8,261 nt of DNA from an uncultured Prevotella sp. Lineage in GTDB: Bacteria; Bacteroidota; Bacteroidia; Bacteroidales; Bacteroidaceae. Below the pieces are notes generated by a model. That model was given only the letters and a program-made list of their open reading frames with translations, had not been told where the DNA came from and ran no database searches. The stretch lies in NCBI GenBank assembly GCA_934254985.1, contig CAKQMS010000057.1:1-8261 (forward strand), read 5' to 3'. Position 1 is the stretch's first letter. Each line of letters starts with the position of its first letter. This document shows, piece after piece, positions 1-5,590 of this stretch. The position numbers and the translations under genes were made by a program.

Positions 1-98
1 ATAAATAAGTAATAACTGAGTCAACTCGTATTATAAATAAAGCTTAAAGTGGTCAACTAAAATCGTTAAACCACATTGCCCAATAATACACAAAAAAA

Positions 99-179
99 TG
101 AATATAGCTTCGATGCCCAACGAAGCAGGCTTCGTTGGCTGATGAAGCAGGCTTCGTTTGCCATCGAAGCCTGCTTCAT
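99..179. repeat. Cluster of 14-bp palindromic units at 22-bp spacing
   Basis: Three near-identical 14-mers related to TGAAGCAGGCTTCG lie at 121-134, 143-156 and, inverted, 165-178. A degenerate fourth copy (TGAATATAGCTTCG) lies at 99-112. Starts are exactly 22 bp apart, separated by 8-bp linkers. Each unit is nearly self-palindromic. Positions 117-126 and 129-138 form a 10-bp stem around AG, and 142-156 pairs perfectly with 165-179 (15 bp, 8-nt loop). No gene overlaps it. It could be an intergenic dispersed repeat, a protein-binding array or a structured transcript end; the sequence alone does not decide. Confidence 0.8.
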
Positions 180-183
180 TTAT

Positions 184-258
184 TTTAGTGTTTAATGTTT
201 AGTGTTTAATGTTTAGTGTTTAATGTTTAGTGTTTAGTGTTTGTGTTTAGTGTTTATG
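184..258. repeat. 7-bp tandem repeat array (TTTAGTG/TTTAATG)
   Basis: About eleven head-to-tail units of TTTAGTG or TTTAATG are present. The first six alternate strictly between the two forms, which gives a 14-bp higher-order period. Later copies are TTTAGTG twice, a 6-bp TTTGTG, TTTAGTG and a 6-bp TTTATG. It begins just after the palindromic cluster and ends a few bases from the tRNA terminator. It is non-coding and a candidate variable-number locus. Confidence 0.9.
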
Positions 259-266
259 TCATAAAC

Positions 267-301
267 AAAAAAAGCCCAGACTTCCGAAGAAGAACTGGAC
301 T
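267..301 (-). terminator. Intrinsic terminator of tRNA-Phe
   Basis: On the minus strand, about 15 nt after the tRNA 3' end, there is a hairpin with an outer 7-bp stem (AGTCCAG with CTGGGCT, one G-T pair). A small internal loop follows, then an inner CTTC/GAAG stem closed by a UUCG tetraloop, the very stable cUUCGg form. Seven T residues follow directly. Hairpin plus T-tract is the standard intrinsic terminator layout. Confidence 0.88.
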
Positions 302-315
302 AATGAAAGGAGGAG

Positions 316-388
316 TGGTGCCACCAGGAATCGAACCGGGGACACAAGGATTTTCAGTCCTTTGCTCTACCAACTGAGCTATGGCACC
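316..388 (-). tRNA. tRNA-Phe (GAA anticodon)
   Basis: The 73-nt cloverleaf reads from 388 down to 316. The acceptor stem is GGTGCCA with TGGCACC and discriminator A. The D-arm is GCTC/GAGC with loop AGTTGGTA. The anticodon stem is AAGGA/TCCTT around loop CTGAAAA, giving anticodon GAA for phenylalanine. The variable loop has 5 nt and the T-loop is TTCGATT. The 3' CCA is not encoded, because CTCC follows the discriminator, so it must be added after transcription. The T-stem CCCGG/CCTGG has a C-U mismatch at its middle pair (51-63), while every other stem pairs cleanly. A dedicated promoter and terminator flank it, so it appears to be a single-gene transcription unit. Confidence 0.97.
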
Positions 389-408
389 CTCTGTGCGTAA
401 AAGCGGTG

Positions 409-440
409 CAAAGGTAATACTAAAAAAGAAACCCTGCAAA
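409..440 (-). promoter_or_regulatory. Bacteroidota-type promoter of tRNA-Phe
   Basis: On the minus strand, TTTG (440-437) is followed after 20 nt by TACCTTTG (416-409). Both boxes match the Bacteroidota primary sigma consensus (-33 TTTG, -7 TAnnTTTG) at the usual spacing. Transcription would start near 402, leaving a leader of roughly 14 nt before the mature tRNA 5' end at 388. Confidence 0.85.
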
Positions 441-459
441 TGTATTAGGGATTATTAAC

Positions 460-495
460 AAAAAAGAGCATAGGATACTTAATCCTCTGCTCTTT
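460..495 (-). terminator. Intrinsic terminator of the sppA-lpxK-punA-thiL operon
   Basis: Read on the minus strand, AAAGAGCA (495-488) pairs with TGCTCTTT (470-463). After one mismatch the stem continues as AGGAT/ATCCT with a 5-nt loop, and a run of six T residues overlaps the stem end. It lies about 85 nt after the thiL stop, beyond the 8-bp repeat array and just before the tRNA promoter, as expected for the end of the operon. Confidence 0.82.
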
Positions 496-503
496 ATATT
501 TAT

Positions 504-588
504 CCTTTTACCTTTTTACCTTTTTACCTTTTTACCCTTTTACCTTTTTACCCTTTTACCTTTTTACCTTTTTACCTTTTCACTTTTT
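504..588. repeat. 8-bp minisatellite downstream of thiL
   Basis: The plus strand reads as consecutive 8-mers CCTTTTTA with two CCCTTTTA variants (535-542 and 551-558), a 7-bp unit at the left end (504-510) and a degenerate right end. Read in the thiL direction it is (TAAAAAGG)n, about nine or ten units. The last degenerate unit, AAAAAGTG, contributes the final two Lys codons and the stop of thiL, so the array abuts and slightly enters the gene. It lies between the thiL stop and the operon terminator and would be in the 3' untranslated region. Confidence 0.92.
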
Positions 589-1689
589 CAGCGGGTTCCA
601 TCCCTGTGCTTTGATTTCAAACTCGTTGCCATCGCGTGCTACGAGCTGTTTGCCAAGCTCAGGCTTAGTGATGTGACCGATGAGCTTTACGCCCTCAATA
701 TCCTTGATTTTATCATGGTCGCCGATAGGCACGGTGAACAATAGCTCGTAGTCTTCGCCACCATTCATGGCGCAAGTAGTTACGTTCATGTTCATTTCCT
801 CTGCCATTACCGCTGTCTGATAGTCGATAGGAATCTGCTTCTCGAATATGCGGCAACCGCAGTTGCTCTGCTCGCAGATATGCAGCAGTTCTGAGCTTAG
901 ACCGTCAGAGATATCCATCATGGCAGTAGGCTGTATGCCTGCAGCCTCAAGCTTCTCTTTGATGTCGCCACGAGCCTCAGGAGCCAACTGGCGTTGCAAT
1001 AGGTATTCTTTGCCGGCAAAGTCTGGTTGGAAGTCGTTGAGCTCGTTGACCTTCTTCTGTAGGTTCTTCACCAGCTCATCGTTACCACTTGCCTTAGCAT
1101 CCTTTATCTTCTTGTCGAGGTCGGACAATTGACCGTAGTAAACAGCTTTTTCGCGTTCCAGGAGTTGCAATCCCATATAGGCAGCACCGAGGTCGCCAGT
1201 TACGCAAACAAGGTCAGTCTCTTTAGCGCCATTGCGATAAACAATCTTATCCTTATCGCCTTCGCCAATACAAGTAATGCTGATGGCAAGACCAGTATAC
1301 GACGATGTGGTGTCGCCACCCACGATGTCGATATTCCATTTGTCGCAAGCAGCCTTTAGTCCTACGTAGAACTCATCGAGGTCTTCCACCTTGAACCTCT
1401 TGCTAAGAGCGATGCTCACCACCATCTGGCGAGGAGTGCCGTTCATAGCAAAGATGTCGCTGATGTTAACCATTGCCGACTTATATCCTAAGTGGCGCAT
1501 GTCGATATAAGTAAGGTCGAAATGCACACCCTCCATAAGCATATCGGTAGTAACCAATACCTGCTTGTTAGGATATTCAAGTACGGCGCAGTCATCGCCT
1601 ACGCCGTACTTTGTTGATTCATTTTTTAATTCGATATTGTCTGTGAGTCGGTGTATAAGACCAAACTCACCAAGTTCTGATATGTTCAT
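580..1689 (-). CDS. thiL: Thiamine-monophosphate kinase ThiL
   Basis: ThiL phosphorylates thiamine monophosphate with ATP to make thiamine diphosphate, the last step of cofactor synthesis, in the cytosol. The 369-residue product shows the family motifs in order: GDD at 31-33, TTDM at 47-50, NISDIFAMNG at 75-84, GGDT at 124-127, GDLG at 165-168, DISDG at 259-263 and NGGEDYELLF at 309-318. The acidic clusters bind Mg-ATP and the phosphates. It is longer than E. coli ThiL (about 325 residues), mainly because of a charged, probably helical insertion around residues 186-220. It is the last gene of the operon and starts 8 nt after the punA stop, with no Shine-Dalgarno motif, as is usual in Bacteroidota. 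The stop (TGA) lies in the first degenerate unit of the downstream 8-bp repeat. The function is well supported by motifs. Confidence 0.95.
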   Translation of the reverse strand: MNISELGEFGLIHRLTDNIELKNESTKYGVGDDCAVLEYPNKQVLVTTDMLMEGVHFDLTYIDMRHLGYKSAMVNISDIFAMNGTPRQMVVSIALSKRFKVEDLDEFYVGLKAACDKWNIDIVGGDTTSSYTGLAISITCIGEGDKDKIVYRNGAKETDLVCVTGDLGAAYMGLQLLEREKAVYYGQLSDLDKKIKDAKASGNDELVKNLQKKVNELNDFQPDFAGKEYLLQRQLAPEARGDIKEKLEAAGIQPTAMMDISDGLSSELLHICEQSNCGCRIFEKQIPIDYQTAVMAEEMNMNVTTCAMNGGEDYELLFTVPIGDHDKIKDIEGVKLIGHITKPELGKQLVARDGNEFEIKAQGWNPLKK

Positions 1690-1697
1690 ATAATATT

Positions 1698-2504
1698 TTA
1701 TGATCTTCTAATCATTTCTCTCATTATCTCAGTCATGATAGGCTGAGCGGCATTAGCAGCCTTCTGCACCTCCTCGTGGCTAACCTCTACAGGAACATCG
1801 AAGCCACCAAGGTCGGTGATGATGCTTACGCCAAAGACCTTGATACCACAATGGCGAGCAACGATAACCTCAGGAACGGTGCTCATACCAACTGCATCGC
1901 CAAACAAATGATACATGCGATATTCGGCAGGAGTCTCGAAGGTAGGACCCTGAACACCAACATATACACCATGCTGGAGCTTGATACCCTTTTCCTCAGC
2001 AATCTTGTTAGCCAACTCCACAAGCTCGTGGTCGTAAGCCTCGTGCATGTCAGGGAAGCGAGGACCAGTAGGGAAGTTCTTTCCACGTAATGGATGCTCA
2101 GGGAAGAAGTTTACATGGTCGGTGATAACCATCACGTCGCCAATATTGAATTTAGGGTTCATACCACCCGAAGCATTAGAAACAAAGAGAGTCTTGATAC
2201 CCAATTCGTACATCACACGCTCAGGGAAAGTAACCTCCTTCATGTTGTAGCCCTCATAGTAGTGGAAGCGACCCTCCATAGCCATGATATCCTTACCACC
2301 GAGCTTACCGAAGATGAGCTTTCCGGCATGACCTTCAACTGTAGATACTGGGAAGTTAGGAATTTCAGAATATGGGAATTCGTAGGTATCAGTTATCTCG
2401 GAAGCTAATTGTCCCAGACCTGTGCCTAAGATTATTGCTGTTTCTGGATTTGTTGTCATCCTTTGCTTTAACCAGGATGCTGTTTCTTGAATTTTTGTGT
2501 ACAT
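1698..2504 (-). CDS. punA: Purine nucleoside phosphorylase, trimeric PNP/MTAP family
   Basis: The family cleaves purine nucleosides with phosphate, giving free base and ribose 1-phosphate for purine salvage in the cytosol. The 268-residue product has the normal length for trimeric PNPs. Visible motifs are the phosphate loop GTGLG at 27-31, GHAGKL at 58-63, EGRFHYYEGY at 77-86, NASGG at 110-114, GPTFETPAE at 186-194 and GMSTVPEVIVARHCG at 206-220. Glu190 matches the human PNP base-binding Glu201. The position of human Asn243 is Asp231 (ITDLGG instead of ITN), as in the adenine-specific MTAP branch, so specificity for 6-oxo purines should not be assumed. The start at 2504 is preferred over Met16 because the segment before GTGLG then matches family length. 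That start lies 116 nt inside lpxK. thiL follows 8 nt later. Confidence 0.93.
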   Translation of the reverse strand: MYTKIQETASWLKQRMTTNPETAIILGTGLGQLASEITDTYEFPYSEIPNFPVSTVEGHAGKLIFGKLGGKDIMAMEGRFHYYEGYNMKEVTFPERVMYELGIKTLFVSNASGGMNPKFNIGDVMVITDHVNFFPEHPLRGKNFPTGPRFPDMHEAYDHELVELANKIAEEKGIKLQHGVYVGVQGPTFETPAEYRMYHLFGDAVGMSTVPEVIVARHCGIKVFGVSIITDLGGFDVPVEVSHEEVQKAANAAQPIMTEIMREMIRRS

Positions 2505-3579
2505 AGCTTTTTATTTTATTGTTAAACATTTCTTGTTGATCGAGCATGAATTTAATGTGTATAGGCTGAGCGTAGATGGCATCCTTAGCCTCTGTGCTTA
2601 GTCCTTCTGCAGCCTCGATTCTTGTGGCATCCTTCTCTGTAGTCACAATAATCTTTGGTGAAGGCAAGGCAGCGAATTCATCGTTTATCTTGTCGATATC
2701 TTTGGCTGAGAACATGTGGTGGTCGCCGAAAGCCATAGTCTTTATCGACTTGCAATACGGCTTCATGTCGTTGAGCAAGAGTTTAGGCGATGCTATGCCC
2801 GTAACGAGTAGCACGTTGACATCCTTTAGTTCCTCTTTTTCTATCGTCTTCTTTGCTTCATCCTCGTTGCCAAACATCTTTGTCAGCTTGTCGTATTCGA
2901 TAGTGGTGAAATACAGTTCCTGATAAGGGAACAAGTCCATAGCCTTAGTGAGCACTCTAAACTCCATAGGCTTTAGATCTTTAGGACATTTTGTTATTAT
3001 CACCATATCAGCACGCTCCTTTCCCGACATCGGTTCACGGAGACGTCCGGCAGGCAACAGCTTGTCATAGATGATAAGACGATGATAGTCTACGAGTAGG
3101 ATGTTTATTCCCGGCTTTACATATCGATGTTGGAAAGCGTCGTCCAAGAGTATCACCTCGACATCCTTTGTTGCTTCGTCGTTGAGGAGATGTTCTATGC
3201 CGTCGCAGCGTTTTTTGTCTACGGCAACATATATATTCTTAAACTTACGTTTCATCTGGAATGGTTCGTCGCCGATATCCCTCATAGTAGAGTTATCGTC
3301 GGCAAGCACATATCCACGTGTCTTCCTCTTATACCCTCTTGAAAGCACAGCAGTCTTCACTTTGTCTTTCATTAGTGATATGAGATATTCCACATGCGGA
3401 GTCTTGCCAGAGCCACCAACTGTGATGTTGCCCACCGAAATCACGGGCACATCATAAGCCTTCTGGTTTAGTATGCCGATATCAAACATCTTGTTTCTTA
3501 TCGTCACACCCAAACCATATAGCCAGCTAAGTGGTGTCAGCCATTCGTTAATCTTTATGTAATCGCCTTCTGTGCGCAT
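2389..3579 (-). CDS. lpxK: Tetraacyldisaccharide 4'-kinase LpxK
   Basis: LpxK phosphorylates the 4' position of the lipid A disaccharide precursor at the inner membrane, late in the Raetz pathway. In the 396-residue product, an N-terminal hydrophobic segment (about 13-25) fits a membrane anchor. The Walker A P-loop VGNITVGGSGKTP is at 49-61, RGYKRKTRGY at 81-90, GDEPF at 103-107, LLDDAFQH at 144-151, PAGRLREP at 176-183, FGDHH at 284-288 and TTEKDATR at 313-320. The start codon shares one base with the sppA stop (TAATG), which suggests translational coupling. The C-terminal RNSIL segment (365-369), which resembles the end of Bacteroidales LpxK proteins as I recall them, already lies inside punA. 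The open frame then adds about 25 residues, low in hydrophobics and of no recognisable motif, before stopping 116 nt inside punA. Function is clear; the tail is unusual. Confidence 0.94.
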   Translation of the reverse strand: MRTEGDYIKINEWLTPLSWLYGLGVTIRNKMFDIGILNQKAYDVPVISVGNITVGGSGKTPHVEYLISLMKDKVKTAVLSRGYKRKTRGYVLADDNSTMRDIGDEPFQMKRKFKNIYVAVDKKRCDGIEHLLNDEATKDVEVILLDDAFQHRYVKPGINILLVDYHRLIIYDKLLPAGRLREPMSGKERADMVIITKCPKDLKPMEFRVLTKAMDLFPYQELYFTTIEYDKLTKMFGNEDEAKKTIEKEELKDVNVLLVTGIASPKLLLNDMKPYCKSIKTMAFGDHHMFSAKDIDKINDEFAALPSPKIIVTTEKDATRIEAAEGLSTEAKDAIYAQPIHIKFMLDQQEMFNNKIKSYVHKNSRNSILVKAKDDNKSRNSNNLRHRSGTISFRDN

Positions 3580-5360
3580 TAGTTATTAATATTTAACCAC
3601 CATGGCATTCTTGCTTGAATGCGGTCCATGGTAGTGATGTTGTTTACCATTTTCATTGGCTCGTAGAGAGTACCAAGAGAAGTCTTTAGCTTGCCATCGA
3701 GGTAAGAGCCATTGTCGGTAGACTCTTGGAGCAACTGGTCGAAGAAGTCGAGTGGAGCAGGGTAGCCTTGAGTGTAATAACTCTTGGTCTTAGCAAGAGC
3801 TGCAGCCTTGGCAACAGCCTTGTCGAGACCGCCAAGTTCGTCGACGAGCTTTATCTTCAGAGCATCCTCGCCTGTGAACACATGACCCTGAGCAATCTGC
3901 TCAACCTGGTCGACAGACATCTTTCTGCCATCAGCAACACGCTGGCGGAACAGATGATAACCACGAGTGATAGCACCCTGAAGGAATGTAAGCTCCTCTT
4001 CGTTCATCATTCGAGCCTGCGAACCGAAGAGTGCATTGCGGTTGGTCTTCACCTCATCAAACTTCAGTCCGAGCTTGTTTGTGGCAAGGTCGCTGAAGTT
4101 AGGAATTACACCAAAGATGCCGATGCTACCAGTGAGAGTAGTAGGCTCTGCAAAGATGTAGTTGGCATTACAGCTCATATAGTAGCCACCCGAAGCAGCC
4201 ATACCACCCATAGATATTACCACAGGTTTCTTTTTCTTAAGCAAATCTATCTGGTGCCACATCTGTTCAGAAGCATAAGCCGAGCCACCACCAGAGTTGA
4301 CTCTGATAACAACAGCCTTTACATCGTCGTCATTGGCAAGCTCTTCGAGGTCTTTGCAAACATCATTGCCCACGATAGCATGCGAATTAGAGAAAAGGCT
4401 ACCGGCTGCAGGACTATCCACGATGTCGCCATAAGCATAGTATACAGCTATCTCGTCGTCGCCATCATTGCCCTCTTCCTTAACAGTTGCCATGTCTGCA
4501 ATAGAAAGCTGGCTGATTTTCTTGTCAGCATCAAGCTTCAAGAGCTTCTTAACCTCAGCCTTCATCTCGTCGGCATATTTCACGCCGTCGACCATCTTCT
4601 CAGCCAATAGCATCTTGCCATTAGCAACGAAGACGCCATTATCAGCCAAGTCGTTGAGTTTTGCTACGCTGATGTTTCTGCTCTTGCTAACATCCTTGCA
4701 CATGTTGTCCCACAAGCTTTGGATATAGCGCTGAGTCTGCTCGCGGTTAGCATCGCTCATCTTTTCTTCGGTGAACATCTCGGTGGCACTCTTATATTTG
4801 CCCACCTTTATCACCTGCATCTTTACACCAAACTTAGCAAGAAGATCCTTTACGAACATAGGCTGCGAGCCAATACCATGCCAGTTGATGCTACCTTCAG
4901 GATTTATATACACCTTGTCAGCAGCAGTAGCGAGATAGTAGCAACCCTGAGTATAGTTGTCGCTATAAGCAACAATCCATTTGCCCGACTTCTTGAAGTC
5001 AACAAGTTGGTCGCGCAATTCCTGTAGCTGAGCTACATCAGCACCCAAGATACCAGTCTCAAGATAAATACCTTTAATATCTTTGTTCGCCTTCGCCTTC
5101 TTGATAGCCGAAGAAATAGCATCCATGCCGAGAGAGTTGAAGGTGTTGCCTGTTAGTTGACCCAAAACATCATCTTGCGCCTGCTCCTGCAAGTCGCCCT
5201 GAAGCTTTAGTACCAAAACAGAGTTTTCCTTCACGTTCTTTGTGGCTTGACCGGAAGCCACCATGCCTACGAGGCTCATAACGCCGAATATGCCGATGAT
5301 AATTCCGAAGAGGAAAATGCCGACAATAGTGGCGCCCACGTTCTTAATAAAATCTTTCAT
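3579..5360 (-). CDS. sppA: Signal peptide peptidase SppA, 67K type
   Basis: SppA is an inner-membrane serine protease of family S49 that degrades signal peptides left after secretion. The 593-residue product starts with a charged patch and one strong transmembrane segment (about 8-34), then two tandem S49-type domains, as in E. coli SppA (618 residues). The Ser/Lys dyad is split between them. The general base is Lys190 in GKYKSATE, matching E. coli Lys209. The nucleophile is Ser390 in GGMAASGGY, matching Ser409. The oxyanion-side motif reads RVNSGGGS (353-360), where E. coli has NSPGGS. An upstream in-frame ATG would add 44 residues, but that extension covers the promoter and starts with a poorly matching hydrophobic stretch, so the start at 5360 is preferred. 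It is the first gene of the operon and its stop overlaps the lpxK start. Confidence 0.94.
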   Translation of the reverse strand: MKDFIKNVGATIVGIFLFGIIIGIFGVMSLVGMVASGQATKNVKENSVLVLKLQGDLQEQAQDDVLGQLTGNTFNSLGMDAISSAIKKAKANKDIKGIYLETGILGADVAQLQELRDQLVDFKKSGKWIVAYSDNYTQGCYYLATAADKVYINPEGSINWHGIGSQPMFVKDLLAKFGVKMQVIKVGKYKSATEMFTEEKMSDANREQTQRYIQSLWDNMCKDVSKSRNISVAKLNDLADNGVFVANGKMLLAEKMVDGVKYADEMKAEVKKLLKLDADKKISQLSIADMATVKEEGNDGDDEIAVYYAYGDIVDSPAAGSLFSNSHAIVGNDVCKDLEELANDDDVKAVVIRVNSGGGSAYASEQMWHQIDLLKKKKPVVISMGGMAASGGYYMSCNANYIFAEPTTLTGSIGIFGVIPNFSDLATNKLGLKFDEVKTNRNALFGSQARMMNEEELTFLQGAITRGYHLFRQRVADGRKMSVDQVEQIAQGHVFTGEDALKIKLVDELGGLDKAVAKAAALAKTKSYYTQGYPAPLDFFDQLLQESTDNGSYLDGKLKTSLGTLYEPMKMVNNITTMDRIQARMPWWLNINN

Positions 5361-5388
5361 GTCGTAGTGTTGTTGAAATGATAATTTG

Positions 5389-5423
5389 CAAATATACGAA
5401 TTTTTATTTATATTAGACGGAAA
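5389..5423 (-). promoter_or_regulatory. Probable promoter of the sppA operon
   Basis: On the minus strand TATATTTG (5396-5389) is a perfect Bacteroidota -7 box (TAnnTTTG). The expected -33 TTTG is poor; the closest match is TTTCC at 5423-5419. Transcription would start near 5382, leaving a leader of about 20 nt before the sppA ATG at 5360, with no Shine-Dalgarno motif. Confidence 0.7.
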
Positions 5424-5437
5424 TGTATAATAAAAAA

Positions 5438-5453
5438 CTACAAAAACTTGTAG
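5438..5453. promoter_or_regulatory. Inverted repeat in the divergent intergenic region
   Basis: CTACAA at 5438-5443 is the exact reverse complement of TTGTAG at 5448-5453, with a 4-nt spacer. It sits between the two divergent promoters, upstream of the sppA -7 box. It could be an operator half-site pair or a chance match in AT-rich DNA. No regulator is encoded nearby to link to it. Confidence 0.3.
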
Positions 5454-5498
5454 ATAGAGCCGTAAAATCAAAAAACAAAGTATATTTCCCAAATTTTT

Positions 5499-5530
5499 CT
5501 TTCACCTATTATATATATATAGTACTTTTG
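5499..5530 (+). promoter_or_regulatory. Probable promoter of the GH28-esterase unit
   Basis: TACTTTTG at 5523-5530 matches the -7 consensus TAnnTTTG exactly. TTTC at 5500-5503, 19 nt upstream, is one base off the -33 TTTG. The spacer is a run of alternating AT. Transcription would start near 5537, giving a leader of about 54 nt that ends in an A-rich stretch before the ATG at 5591. Confidence 0.7.
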
Positions 5531-5533
5531 CCA

Positions 5534-5550
5534 TACGTTACGAAAACGTA
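5534..5550. promoter_or_regulatory. Inverted repeat at the predicted start of GH28 transcription
   Basis: TACGTT at 5534-5539 is the exact reverse complement of AACGTA at 5545-5550, separated by 5 nt. It begins 4 nt after the -7 box and would span the transcription start. A site here could act as a repressor operator or form a small hairpin at the transcript 5' end. Either role is inference from position. Confidence 0.35.
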
Positions 5551-5590
5551 GACTTAAACCTCTGTATATACTAATAACTAAAATAATAAA

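Noticed and set aside
1..98. Possible small gene or regulatory RNA at the left end
   Set aside because: The stretch is AT-rich with stops in all frames. A GTCAACT direct repeat (20-26 and 52-58) and a short GAGT/ACTC palindrome (18-27) are too weak to support a feature.
99..179. A short CRISPR array
   Set aside because: Units are 14 bp with 8-bp linkers and one copy is inverted. This is far too short for CRISPR repeats and spacers, and no cas gene is present.
316..388. tRNA-Phe as an integration site of a mobile element
   Set aside because: No second copy of the tRNA 3' end and no integrase gene is visible in the window.
254..439. A 61-codon minus-strand open frame
   Set aside because: It is the translation of the tRNA-Phe gene and its flanks; its AQLVEQRTENPCVPGSIPGGT-like wording is a familiar tRNA artefact.
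1690..1697. A TPP riboswitch controlling thiL
   Set aside because: There are only 8 nt between punA and thiL, and no thi-box motif is visible there or upstream of sppA.
3726..4610. A 294-codon plus-strand open frame opposite sppA
   Set aside because: It lies entirely antisense to a well-supported S49 peptidase, has no recognisable domain, and is explained by codon bias in the opposite strand.
5361..5492. A 44-residue N-terminal extension of SppA
   Set aside because: It would cover the -7 promoter box and untranslated leader, and the shorter start gives a normal SppA length with the membrane anchor near the N-terminus.
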